From: Myxococcus sp046520405
GTDB lineage: Bacteria > Myxococcota > Myxococcia > Myxococcales > Myxococcaceae
Reading direction: 5' to 3'
DNA length: 64,000 nucleotides
Assembly (NCBI GenBank): GCA_046520405.1
Contig: JBKGHI010000015.1
Span: forward strand, 4,322-68,321
In this document: in pieces, positions 14,523 to 23,273 of the stretch
How the letters are laid out: each line of letters opens with the position of its first letter
Numbering within the stretch: the first letter of the stretch is position 1
The notes under the pieces: model-generated
The model's database searches: none
What the model saw: only the letters and a program-made list of their open reading frames with translations
What the model was told of the DNA's origin: nothing
Made by a program: the position numbers and the translations under genes

Positions 14523-15431
14523 TCAATCGTCGAACGCCACCGCGGCGCGTCCGTCCGCGAAGGGCTGGGCCATGGTGAAGCGCGGTTCAAGCGCCCAGCT
14601 TCCATCCGGGTGGAGGTAGCCGAACCGCGTGCCCTGCTTGACCGGGGCCAGTCCCTGGAAGAAGCCGCCCACCACGGCGTCGTAGGTTGCGGGAATCACC
14701 AGTTGGCCAGCGCGGTCGATGAAGCCGTACTTGCCCTTCACCTTCACGGGGGCGAGCCCTTCGGAGAAGAAGCATTCGCTCAGGTCCTCGTCCCACGAGG
14801 ACCATTGGGGCGCCAGGGCCCAGGCGCCGGCATCGTCCACGAAGCCGAACTTCTTGCCCTGGTGGACCAGCGTGAGGCCCTCCTTGGCGCGGAGGCCCAT
14901 GCTCTTGAACGTGTAGCTGGCCAGGCACTCGCCCTTCGTGTCGATGAGCCGGCTCGCCTCGCCCTTGGGGGGCTTCTTCAGCGCGACCTGGGCCTTGCCC
15001 TGGACGAAGGACCTCGCCAGCCCGCCCCCGAAGCCGTCGAGCACGACCTCGCCCGCCTTGTTGATGTACTTGTCCGACGCCGCCGCTCCCGAGGGCGTCA
15101 CGGCGGCCAGCCCATCGCTGAAGGGGCGCACCAGGGCGTAGTTGGTCCCGTTCACCCCGTACCGGGTGAAGTTGGACAGGAACCGGACCGGCAGCACCAC
15201 GGTGCCCTGAAGATTGACGAAGCCCTCGCCGGTCAGCGCCAGTCCGTCGCTGAAGCCGGTCATGGCGCGCTCCACGCGAAGCTGTTCCTTCCCCTGCGGG
15301 TCGATGAAGGCCCAGCCGCCCTCGGCGAGCCGGAGGCGCACGAGCCCTTCGTTGAAGCGGAAGAGATTCTTGTGGGGCGTGGGAATGACGAGCTTCCCCT
15401 CGAGGTCGATGTAGCCGTGGCCGCTGGGCAT
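14523..15431 (-). CDS. WG-repeat-containing protein
   Basis: 302 residues built from about seven imperfect WG/KWG repeats of the type GYIDLEGKLVIP, YGFIDRAGQLVIPATYD and FGYLHPDGSW. Each repeat pairs a Tyr/Phe-Gly-hydrophobic-Ile-Asp strand with a following VIP-type strand, giving a beta-rich repeat protein. No signal peptide is seen. WG-repeat proteins are mostly uncharacterised scaffolds. The gene lies 29 nt upstream of the OYE gene on the same strand and may be cotranscribed with it. Confidence 0.8.
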   Translation of the reverse strand: MPSGHGYIDLEGKLVIPTPHKNLFRFNEGLVRLRLAEGGWAFIDPQGKEQLRVERAMTGFSDGLALTGEGFVNLQGTVVLPVRFLSNFTRYGVNGTNYALVRPFSDGLAAVTPSGAAASDKYINKAGEVVLDGFGGGLARSFVQGKAQVALKKPPKGEASRLIDTKGECLASYTFKSMGLRAKEGLTLVHQGKKFGFVDDAGAWALAPQWSSWDEDLSECFFSEGLAPVKVKGKYGFIDRAGQLVIPATYDAVVGGFFQGLAPVKQGTRFGYLHPDGSWALEPRFTMAQPFADGRAAVAFDD

Positions 15432-15600
15432 GGGGCGCGGGGTATAACCTGTGCCTCGGGGTCCCGCCTGTCCCAGGACGAAACCAGGGGCCGAGAGGAA
15501 AGGGCGGCTGGACGCCCGCGGACCCTGGCGGCTACGGTTCGCGCCGAATCACCGCCCTCATTCCCCCCGCGTCCTGCTCCGTGACCGAGGAGAGCCTCTG

Positions 15601-16752
15601 ATGCCGTCCCAGCCCGCCCCCGACTTCGACATCTCTTCCGTGGACGTGGAGGGCTTCCACCGCGAGCTGAAGGCGCTGCGTGAGCAACTGGACGCCTCGC
15701 TGGGCGAAGCGGACGCGGCGCACCTGCGGAAGATTGAGCGTTGGGGCCGCGCGGCGACCGTGCTGGGCGCGGCGACCTGTTGGGTGGCGCCGAACCCGCT
15801 CAGCGCGGCGGCGCTCAGTGTCGGCCGGTCGGCGCGTTGGCTGCTGATGCACCATGTGGGGCACCGGGGTTACGACCGGGTGCCGGGCCTGCCTGCCTCC
15901 CGCACGGGCAAGGGCTTTGCCAAGGGGAATCGCCGCTACCTCGACTGGCTGGACTGGATGCTGCCGGAGGCCTGGGTGTTCGAGCACAACGTGCTCCACC
16001 ACTCGCATACGGGCGAGGACGCGGACCCCGACCTCTTGGAGCGCAACGCGGAGGGGACGCTGCGCAACCCGGAGCGCCCCCTGGCGCTGCGGTATGTCCA
16101 GCTCGCGTTGCTCGCGCTGACGTGGCGGGCCAGCTACTACGCGCCGGAGACGCTCAGCTCGCTGCGCCGCAAGGGCCGGCGCAAGGGTGGGGAGCTGACG
16201 CGCGAGGAGCTGAAGGAGCTGCTGCTGAAGTGCTACCTGCCGTACTCGGCGGTGCAGTTCGGGCTCTTCCCGGCGCTCTACCTGGTGCTCGGGCCGTGGG
16301 CGTCGTTCAGCGCGTTCTGCAACTCGGTGATGGCGGACGTCTTCACCAGCCTCCACACGTTCCTGGTGGTGGGGCCGAACCACACGGGCGAGGACCTGTA
16401 CCGGTTCGACTCGAAGCCAGACAGCCGTGGCGAGCGCTACGTGCAGCAGGTGATTGGCAGCGCGAACTACCGGACGGGCGGGGACCTGAACGACTTCGCG
16501 CACCTGTGGCTGAACTACCAGATTGAGCACCACATCTGGCCGGACCTGCCGATGCTGAAGTACCGGGAGGCGCAGCCGCTGGTGAAGGCCCTCTGCGAGA
16601 AGTACGGCATCCCGTACGTGCAGGAGAGCGTCTGGACGCGCGCCAAGAAGATGGTGGACGTCGTCGTGGGCAAGGCGTCCATGAAGAAGCTCGCGCCGAA
16701 GGTGCAGGCCGCGGAGCACGTCCCGGCCGCGGCGCCTGCTCCCGCGGCCTGA
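15601..16752 (+). CDS. Membrane fatty acid desaturase
   Basis: 383 residues with the three histidine boxes of the di-iron desaturase family: HHVGH, HNVLHHSHT and QIEHHIWPDLP. The last, QxxHH, resembles front-end desaturase or hydroxylase types. Hydrophobic spans separate the boxes. It should insert a double bond, or hydroxylate, a fatty acyl chain at the inner membrane using O2. GAGGAG before the ATG at 15601 supports that start over an upstream extension. The C-terminus ends in an Ala/Pro-rich tail. Confidence 0.85.
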   Translation: MPSQPAPDFDISSVDVEGFHRELKALREQLDASLGEADAAHLRKIERWGRAATVLGAATCWVAPNPLSAAALSVGRSARWLLMHHVGHRGYDRVPGLPASRTGKGFAKGNRRYLDWLDWMLPEAWVFEHNVLHHSHTGEDADPDLLERNAEGTLRNPERPLALRYVQLALLALTWRASYYAPETLSSLRRKGRRKGGELTREELKELLLKCYLPYSAVQFGLFPALYLVLGPWASFSAFCNSVMADVFTSLHTFLVVGPNHTGEDLYRFDSKPDSRGERYVQQVIGSANYRTGGDLNDFAHLWLNYQIEHHIWPDLPMLKYREAQPLVKALCEKYGIPYVQESVWTRAKKMVDVVVGKASMKKLAPKVQAAEHVPAAAPAPAA

Positions 16753-16767
16753 GTCCGGACGGCGGCG

Positions 16768-17250
16768 CTACTCGGTGTACTCCGCGAGGTTCGCCAGGGT
16801 CGAGGTCAGGCCCTGGATGTGGTCTTCCTGGCGGATGCCTCCGGGCACGTTCTCACAGATGACGGTGACCTGGGTGCCCCCGGCGACGGGCGTCAGCGTC
16901 CAGGTCATGGTCATCGTGCCGGCGTAGGCCGGGTCGGCTGAGTCGAACTTGAAGCACTGCACGACGCGTTCATCGGGCACGAGCTCCACGAAGACGCCTT
17001 CGACGACGTCTTCGTTCGCGGAGGTCTTTCCCGGCGCTGAGGGGTCCGGGCTGTCGTAGGAGAGTGTCATCCGGTACTCCCCACCCGGGTACGGCGCGAA
17101 TGCGTCGAGGTTGCCTTTCATTCCCGCCGGTGGGAGCCAGATACTCACGGCTTGGGGCTCCACAAAGGCTCGATAGAGCTTTTGGGGCGAAGCCGCGATG
17201 ACTCGTGACGCGGTGTCGGTTCTCTTCCCGTGTCCATGAATGTTCGTCAT
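16768..17250 (-). CDS. SRPBCC / AHSA1-like domain protein
   Basis: 160 residues with the START-like fold pattern of the AHSA1 (activator of Hsp90 ATPase homologue) family: DTASRVIAASPQKLYRAFVEP at the N-terminus, WLPPAGMKG, the YRMTLSYD strand and the MTMTWTLTPVAGGTQVTV strand. Members bind small hydrophobic ligands in a central cavity; the function is unknown here. It is convergent with the desaturase gene, 15 nt apart, and followed on the same strand by nothing in frame. Confidence 0.8.
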   Translation of the reverse strand: MTNIHGHGKRTDTASRVIAASPQKLYRAFVEPQAVSIWLPPAGMKGNLDAFAPYPGGEYRMTLSYDSPDPSAPGKTSANEDVVEGVFVELVPDERVVQCFKFDSADPAYAGTMTMTWTLTPVAGGTQVTVICENVPGGIRQEDHIQGLTSTLANLAEYTE

Positions 17251-17277
17251 GTCGTCAACCTGCTCGGTGAGGTGTGG

Positions 17278-17772
17278 CTACGCGCGCCGTCGTCGTGAGG
17301 AGGCCGTGGTGCGCTCCAGGGTCTTCCTCGCGGAGGCTCCGGCGGCGTCCTGTCGCACGGCCTCCACGTCCACCACGCGGGCACCATCCGGTGGCACGGG
17401 CGGGCCCAGCGTCACGACGAGCACGCGGTAGGACTCCTCCAGCCGCTTGTGCAGCTTGGAGAAGATGAGCTGGGCGGTGCCGGGCATGTCCTCGGTGTAC
17501 GTGAAGTACCAGCGCAGCTCGTCCAGGCGGCCGTAGAAGTGGTCCACCACCGCTTGTTCCTGCTCGGGCAGGTGGATGAGCTGGTCGAACGCGCCGCCGG
17601 CATAGCGCGAGGCGATGGTGCCCAGGAGCGGCTCGCGGCTGCGCAAGCGCGAGAAGAGGGCGAACATCTCATCCCGGCGCGCATCGAGCCTGCGCATGAT
17701 GCCCGCGGCGTCCATCGCGAGCAGGTTTCGGACGCGGGAAGCCAATTCCTCGGCCTTCTTGCGACGAGCCAT
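17278..17772 (-). CDS. Uncharacterised helical protein
   Basis: 164 residues, mostly charged helices: a basic N-terminus MARRKKAEELASRVRN, then RRLDARRDEMFALFSRLRSRE, and a basic tail SSRRRRA. No signal peptide or membrane span. I do not recognise the family. It starts 17 nt after the stop of the TonB-like gene on the same strand, so the two are probably cotranscribed. Confidence 0.6.
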   Translation of the reverse strand: MARRKKAEELASRVRNLLAMDAAGIMRRLDARRDEMFALFSRLRSREPLLGTIASRYAGGAFDQLIHLPEQEQAVVDHFYGRLDELRWYFTYTEDMPGTAQLIFSKLHKRLEESYRVLVVTLGPPVPPDGARVVDVEAVRQDAAGASARKTLERTTASSRRRRA

Positions 17773-17789
17773 GGCCGGTCAGCCTAGCA

Positions 17790-18825
17790 TCAGTAGACGC
17801 GCAACAGTTGGGAGCGGCACACGAAGCGCGGATTGCGGAAGTCGATGACCTCGATGTCGCCCGTGGTCTCCTCGAAGCGCCCCGCCAGGATGCCCGCGGC
17901 GCTCGCGGCGGCGATGTACCAGGCGTCCTGCCCCTGCAGCTCCTTGAGCTTGCGCAGGTACACGACGCGGCCTTCCACGGCCCACAAGGTGTGGATGCCG
18001 TCGGCTCGGACGCCGCGGGCAGCGGTGGGAGCTTCGCCAGGGCGGCGGGCACGGCGTTCAAGACGAAGGCATCGTAGGCCGCGTTGCCACTCAGCCCGAT
18101 GAGCTTCGCGTCGCGCAGCGAACCGTCCACGTTCTGCACCAGCTCCAGCGTCACGACGAGCTTCGAGCCACCCCCTGCCGCCAGATGCTGGAGCTCCCGC
18201 CCGGCCTGCGCGAAGAGGCGCGGACGCTCCATGGACTCATCGCCCTCGCGCTTCTGGAGCTCGAAGAGGTTTTCTTCCAGGGTCGGCGCCGTGGGCGAGC
18301 GGGCGCCGCCTGGATTGCCCGTGGCGCCAAAGCGGCCGGCGTGGTCCGCCCACGCAGCGCGGGCCTGGTGCAGCAGTCGGGTGCCGGGGAACACGGGCGC
18401 ATCTTCGAGCCCCTTTTCGAGCGCCGCACGGAGCCGGCTGAAGGACGGGTCGATGAGGCCATTGGCGACGCGGAGTTCTCCGAAGGCGCATCGGAGGGTG
18501 GCGCGACGGCGAGGCCATCCGGTGTGGCTCTGCCCGTGGGAACGTCAGAATCGTCCGGAGCCGGCGCATCGGACCCCGTGGACGAACGGGGCCTGGCCGA
18601 AACCGATGGCGTCTTGGTCGGAGCCTGCCCACCGGGGCTCGGCGAGGGCACCGGCTGCCGTGGCACCGAGGGAGTCATCACGATGTCCACCGCGAGCGGC
18701 CTCGACGTGATGGTCCGCCGTGTCGGCTGTTCCACCGGGTCGACGGCCCAGAGCAGGCAGAGCAGTCCCGCGTGGATGGCGAGCGATACCAGCGCGGCCC
18801 CGCCGAGTCGTCGCATCCGCCGCAT
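17790..18825 (-). pseudogene. TonB-like membrane-anchored protein, split by two one-base losses
   Basis: After correction the gene encodes about 345 residues: an N-terminal membrane anchor (GGAALVSLAIHAGLLCLLW), a long Pro/Ser-rich linker, then a TonB/TolA-like C-terminal domain with KLVVTLELVQNVDGSLRDAK and the terminus RFVCRSQLLRVY. ATG 18825 has AGGAG upstream. The frame is lost near 18480 (one missing base restores SGELRVANGLIDPSF) and again near 18020 (one missing C restores LPRGVRADGIHTLW). Both sides keep normal codon usage, so sequencing error is likelier than decay. Such proteins transmit proton-motive force to outer-membrane machinery. Confidence 0.7.
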
Positions 18826-19053
18826 CTCGACTCCTACGCTCCCAGGGGCGCTGCCTCCACGTCCCTCAACATAACCAGCAGGGAACCGCGACCGGACAGG
18901 CATACGTCCAGCCAGTCACGTCATTGCGTGCAGTCCCCATCACGGCTCCGACCGCGACCGTGCGCTGTTCAACGCAATGACTCACTGCGACAAGGCATTC
19001 CTTTCGCTGGGACTGGCGCGCACGTCGGGTACGCTCATGGTTTCGAGGCCACC

Positions 19054-19832
19054 ATGAACGACGCACCCGATGATGGCTGTGCAGCCGAGCAGGGCTTGCT
19101 TCGGAGACCAGGCAGGTTGATGCCAGACGCGCTCCGGCGGCTCGTCGCGGAGACCTGGACGTTGCGCAGGCAGGAGGAGCTGGATGCCGGCTTGCGCTTC
19201 GCACGATTGGCGGAGTCGCTCGAACAACTTCGCACCCCGGCGCCCTGGTGGAGCTCGCTCGCCGGGCAGCGGAGGACGAACGCCGCCACGCGGGCATGTG
19301 CGAGCTGATGGCGCGCACCTACGGCCAGGACACGATGCCTCCCGTGCCCGTGGTGGCGAGGGAGACCGCCCCGAAGGAGCTGAGCTTTGAGGAGCGCGTG
19401 CTGTACGAAGTCGTCGCCGCCTGCTGCATCTCGGAGACGGAGAGCACGGCGGGGCTGACGTGCGTGCTGGCCGTGGACGGACCGCCGCGGGTGCGCGCGG
19501 TGCTTCGCGACATCCTCCGGGACGAGGTGGCACACAGCCGGCTGGGTTGGGCCTACCTCACGCATGCCTCCGAGTCGGGCTCCGTGGCATTCCTGGCGCC
19601 GCACCTGCCCGCGATGCTGGAGGAGAGCGTGGCGCCCCGACTCTTCGCTCGGGGCGCGCCCGAAGCGGACAGCGCCGCGCTCCTGGCGCACGGCGTGTTG
19701 CCACACGCGCGCAAGGCCGAGGTCTTCATCCAGGCCCTGTTCGACGTCGTCTTCCCCAGCCTGGAGCGGTGCGGAGTCGACACAGCCCATGGACGGGAGT
19801 GGGTGGAGCGCCGTCGTCAGTCCGGAACGTAG
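19054..19832 (+). pseudogene. Ferritin-like helical protein, split by one base loss
   Basis: The N-terminal part reads from ATG 19054 through RRLVAETWTLRRQEELDAGLRFARLAESLEQL. The rest continues in another frame as LVELARRAAEDERRHAGMCELM. Adding one C to the CCCC run near 19235 joins them into about 259 residues. ERRH and DEVAHSRLGWAYL are the paired ExxH metal motifs of a ferritin-like four-helix bundle, so this is probably a di-iron protein. Stop is 22 nt upstream of the deformylase start. Confidence 0.7.
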
Positions 19833-19854
19833 CCAGCCCTGCTACGCTGGCGGC

Positions 19855-20454
19855 ATGGTGCTCAAGATCGTCCAGGCAGGGGACCCGGTGCTGCGCCGGA
19901 AGGCGCGGGATTTGACGCCGGAGGAGATTGCCAGTCCGGAGACCGCGCGGCTCATCGAGCAGATGCGCGACACGATGCGGGACGCGCCCGGTGTCGGGCT
20001 CGCGGCGCCGCAAGTGGGCATCGGGCTGCGGTTGGTGGTGGTGGAGGACCGGGCCGAGTATCAGGCGGGCCTGTCGGAGAAGGAGCTGGCGGCGCGTGAG
20101 CGCACGCCGGTTCCCTTCCACGTCCTCATCAACCCCAGGCTCGTGGTGGAGGACTCGTCCCCCGCGGAGTTCCACGAAGGCTGCCTGAGCGTCTCGGGCT
20201 TCGCGGCGCTGGTGGCCCGCGCCAGCGCCGTGCGCGTGGAGGCCCTCGACGAGCACGGCAAGCCCGTGACGCTCCACGCTCGAGGATGGTACGCGCGCAT
20301 TCTCCAGCACGAGCTGGACCACCTGGACGGTACCCTCTACGTGGACCGGATGGAGACGCGGAGCTTCACCACCGCGGAGAACCACCGCCGGCACCAGGCG
20401 GGGCGCACCACCGCGGAGCTGCGCGCCGAGCTGGGGCTGCCCGAGAAGAAGTAG
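19855..20454 (+). CDS. def: Peptide deformylase
   Basis: 199 residues carrying all three deformylase motifs: GVGLAAPQVG, EGCLS (metal Cys) and HELDH (metal His pair and catalytic Glu). It removes the formyl group from nascent N-terminal Met. The start MVLKIVQAGDPVLRRKA fits the family. It is 22 nt after the ferritin-like gene and convergent with the thioesterase gene, with only 12 nt between stops. No fmt gene is adjacent. Confidence 0.95.
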   Translation: MVLKIVQAGDPVLRRKARDLTPEEIASPETARLIEQMRDTMRDAPGVGLAAPQVGIGLRLVVVEDRAEYQAGLSEKELAARERTPVPFHVLINPRLVVEDSSPAEFHEGCLSVSGFAALVARASAVRVEALDEHGKPVTLHARGWYARILQHELDHLDGTLYVDRMETRSFTTAENHRRHQAGRTTAELRAELGLPEKK

Positions 20455-20466
20455 GGCAGTCGCCCC

Positions 20467-20961
20467 TCAGCTGTCGCGGCCGTGCGCCGCCGCCTTCAAC
20501 TGGGCGGTGTCGACGCGAACGAAGATGGAGTCGCCCACCGCGGTCAACGTCTCGCCGGCGTAGACCTCGCAGATGACGCGGCTCTTGCGTCCGACGTCGC
20601 CCTCCACGTGCGCACGAAGGGTGAGCGGAATGCCCATGGGCGTGGGCTTGATGAACTTCACGCCCAGGCTCCCGGTGACGCATTCAATCGCCGGCGAGCT
20701 GCCCGGAGCGCGGCCCTCGGCGCGGTAGTGATAGGCCATGGCCGTCCAGTTGGAGTGACAGTCGACCAGCATGGCAATCAAGCCGCCGTAGACGAGCTCG
20801 GGCCAGCCGCAGTACCGGGCGTCGGGCGTGTGGCGGGCCATGACGTGGACACCGTCCTCATGCCAGTAGCTCTGGATGTGCAGACCGTGCGGGTTCTTGC
20901 CGCCACAGCCGTAGCAGATGCCTTCGGGGGCGACGGTTTCCTGGAGTGAGCGGGTTTCCAT
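20467..20961 (-). CDS. PaaI-family hotdog thioesterase
   Basis: 164 residues of hotdog fold: CGWPELVYGGLIAMLVDCHSNWTA includes the usual glycine-rich hinge and catalytic acidic region, followed by GSLGVKFIKPTPMGIPLTL. An N-terminal CYGCG pair precedes the fold, as in some PaaI-like thioesterases. It should hydrolyse acyl-CoA or related thioesters; the substrate is unknown. The start at 20961 has AGGAG upstream and is preferred to a much longer N-terminal extension that has non-coding composition. Confidence 0.8.
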   Translation of the reverse strand: METRSLQETVAPEGICYGCGGKNPHGLHIQSYWHEDGVHVMARHTPDARYCGWPELVYGGLIAMLVDCHSNWTAMAYHYRAEGRAPGSSPAIECVTGSLGVKFIKPTPMGIPLTLRAHVEGDVGRKSRVICEVYAGETLTAVGDSIFVRVDTAQLKAAAHGRDS

Positions 20962-21090
20962 GAAGGGCTCCTGACGAGAGTGAAGGGGCGGCGCCGCGCG
21001 CATCCTGGCGCAGCGGGTGCCTTTCGTCGCGGCCCACGGCGAGGGCTTCCGGGGGAATCCCCGACATGGGACATTGGTCCTGACAGGGCC

Positions 21091-21601
21091 ATGACTTCCG
21101 ACATCCTCGCGTCCCTTCTGGGAGGGGCGCTCATCGGCTTGAGCGCCTCGCTTCTTCTCCTGACCCACGCCTTGTTGGTCGCGGCCGGACTCCTGGTGGG
21201 CATCGGCGCGCGGCTGGGGAACGGCTGTACGAGCGGGCACGGAGTCTGCGGCATCAGCCGGGGCTCACTTCGCTCCATCGTGGCCACGATGACGTTCATG
21301 GCCACCGGTGGCCCACCGTCTACGTCGTCCGGCACGTCCTCTAACGGGTCCCCGATGCGTTCTTCATTCAGCGCGTTCCTCAGCGGTCTTCTCTTCGCCA
21401 TCGGCTTGGGGCTCAGCGGCATGACGGACCCGGCCAACGTTCTGGGCTTTCTCGACATCGCGGGGGACTGGGACTACCGGCTCGCCTTCGTGATGGGCGG
21501 GGCCATCGCGGTGCGTGCGGAGCACCCGCGCCGAGAACCTGCTGAAGGAGCGGGGCTTTCAGCAGGTCGTCAACCTGGGCCCGATGTCGGCGTGGGAGTG
21601 A
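21091..21601 (+). pseudogene. Collapsed copy of a yeeE-yedE-rhodanese cassette
   Basis: Three pieces match the intact cassette at 57244-58552. (1) 21091-21344: YeeE with its middle missing; LSASLLLL joins directly to LLVGIGARLGNGCTSGHG, which skips about 60 residues, and its stop (TAA 21342) is reached only after correcting one base. (2) From ATG 21355: YedE, SAFLSGLLFAIGLGLSGMTDP to GGAIAV. (3) Then the rhodanese C-terminus, ENLLKERGFQQVVNLGPMSAWE, in another frame with stop 21599-21601. The second half of YedE and the first part of rhodanese, including its catalytic Cys loop, are lost. No product is likely to work. Confidence 0.85.
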
Positions 21602-21614
21602 GTCCCCGACCCGA

Positions 21615-21968
21615 CTACCTCTTCACGAGCAGGTAGTTCGCGGAGCCAGGAGACCAGGTGCCATCCCTGTTGCTCCAGGGACGCGCCTTGTACCGGGCGA
21701 CGATCCGCCATGTGTGCTGGTTGATCTGCACCGCGTAACACTCCAGCTTGAGCAAGGCATTGTCTCCCTCGGAGCCGGGCTCCTCGAAACCCATGTCGTT
21801 GGGCGAGACGTGGATGCCCCAATCGTTGATGGTGCCATTGGGGACGGTGACGTAGGCGTCGTGCCTGGCGACTCCGCTCTGAGCCTGTTGTGCCTGGCTT
21901 TCACCAGCGTTGAGACACACCAGCAGGGCGAACATCGCGAAGAGTGTGAGACGAGAACCGTGGGGCAT
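21615..21968 (-). CDS. Small secreted protein of unknown family
   Basis: 117 residues with a signal peptide (LTLFAMFALLVCLNAGESQA) and a soluble beta-rich domain with VTVPNGTINDWGIHVS and YAVQINQHTWRIVARYKA. I do not recognise it. The ATG at 21968 has an AGGAGG-like site in CTCCTGCAGG complement. It abuts the pseudogene cassette on the opposite strand. Confidence 0.65.
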   Translation of the reverse strand: MPHGSRLTLFAMFALLVCLNAGESQAQQAQSGVARHDAYVTVPNGTINDWGIHVSPNDMGFEEPGSEGDNALLKLECYAVQINQHTWRIVARYKARPWSNRDGTWSPGSANYLLVKR

Positions 21969-22210
21969 GGGACCTCCTGCGGGAGCGGAACGGGGCGAAG
22001 GGCTCCCGCACCACGGTAAAGCTTCACATGACTTCGTCCCACGCCCAATGGCACGTAGAGCGGGGATAGGCTTTCAAAGCCATGTCATTCGTCTGGAGTC
22101 TTCCCCTCTTGCCAGTGATTGAGAAAGGCCGCGCCGGTCGCATGCGGGGCTGGCTGGGGCTTGGAGCGGGCCAGTTGCGGGGGTGGCCCATCCGGACCAT
22201 AAAGCGGCGG

Positions 22211-23059
22211 ATGCTCACCGAAGTCCAGGCAGGCCCCTACACCGTTCGTGGCGTCTCCGTGGGGGGCGTGTACACCTCGCTCCAGGTGCCGGAGCTGGAC
22301 GTGGTGCTCGACGTGGGGCTGCCCATCCGCTCCTTCTGTGGCTCGGACCGCATCTTCCTGAGCCACGCGCACCCGGACCACGCCAGCGGGCTGGGCTCGT
22401 TGCTCGGCATCCGCAGGCTCATCGGAAAGGGCGCGCCTCAGGTCTTCCTGCCCGCGGAGATCGAGTCGAACGTCCAGGCGTCGCTCGCCGCGATGTCACG
22501 GCTGCATCACACCTCGATGGAGGTGGACACCGTGCCGATGTTGCCGGGGGACGTGCGGCCCCTGGGGCACGGCCTGTTCGTCCGCGCGTTCCGGACGCAC
22601 CACCCGGTGCCGTCGCTCGGCTACCAGTTCTTCCGGCGCATCTCCAAGCTGCGTCCCGAATTCCAGTCGCTCCCGCCGCAGGACATCGCGAAGCGCCGAC
22701 AGACAGGGGAGGCCCTCTTCGACGAGGTCGAGCGGCTGGAGCTGGCCTACGCCACCGACACCGTGTCACGCGTCCTGGAGACCGAGCCGAGCCTCTTCGA
22801 GTCGCGCGTCCTGATTCTGGAGTGCACCTTCGTCGACGCGCGCCACACCGTGGAGGACGCCCAGGCGCGCGCCCATCTCCACCTGGACGAGCTCATCGCG
22901 CGCGCGGACCAGTTCCGGAACGAGGCGTTGGTCCTCATGCACTTCAGCCAGGCCCTCTCTCCCGAAGCCGTGCACGCGACGCTGCGTGCGCGGCTGCCCC
23001 CCGTGCTGTCCGAGCGGGTGCGCGTCTTCGCGCCGGACACGGGCCGCTGGTTCGGCTGA
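22211..23059 (+). CDS. Metallo-beta-lactamase fold hydrolase, RNase Z-like
   Basis: 282 residues. The metal-binding HxHxDH motif is SHAHPDHASG, with DVGLPIRSF before it and further ligand candidates in ILECTFVDARH and VLMHFSQ. The layout (short N-terminus, SHAHPDH, a central variable region, ECTF and HFS) resembles ribonuclease Z and its relatives rather than beta-lactamases. The true substrate could be RNA or a small ester. ATG 22211 fits the family start; an upstream extension is Arg/Gly-rich and unlikely. Confidence 0.75.
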   Translation: MLTEVQAGPYTVRGVSVGGVYTSLQVPELDVVLDVGLPIRSFCGSDRIFLSHAHPDHASGLGSLLGIRRLIGKGAPQVFLPAEIESNVQASLAAMSRLHHTSMEVDTVPMLPGDVRPLGHGLFVRAFRTHHPVPSLGYQFFRRISKLRPEFQSLPPQDIAKRRQTGEALFDEVERLELAYATDTVSRVLETEPSLFESRVLILECTFVDARHTVEDAQARAHLHLDELIARADQFRNEALVLMHFSQALSPEAVHATLRARLPPVLSERVRVFAPDTGRWFG

Positions 23060-23273
23060 GACCGCTTCATGACGCCGTGCTTCGCGCACTCCACGTGAGC
23101 GCACGTGCGCATGCGTGGCCGTCGCGCATCGCAATCCACCCGTCAAGTCAACCCCAGGGGAGGGTTCAATCGACCATACGGAATCGGGTAGAGAATTATG
23201 CCGAGGGTGTTCCTGCGCTTCCGGCCTAGGGGTGGCGCGTCGCGGGCATCCGAACGAAGGGGGATGAAACCTG

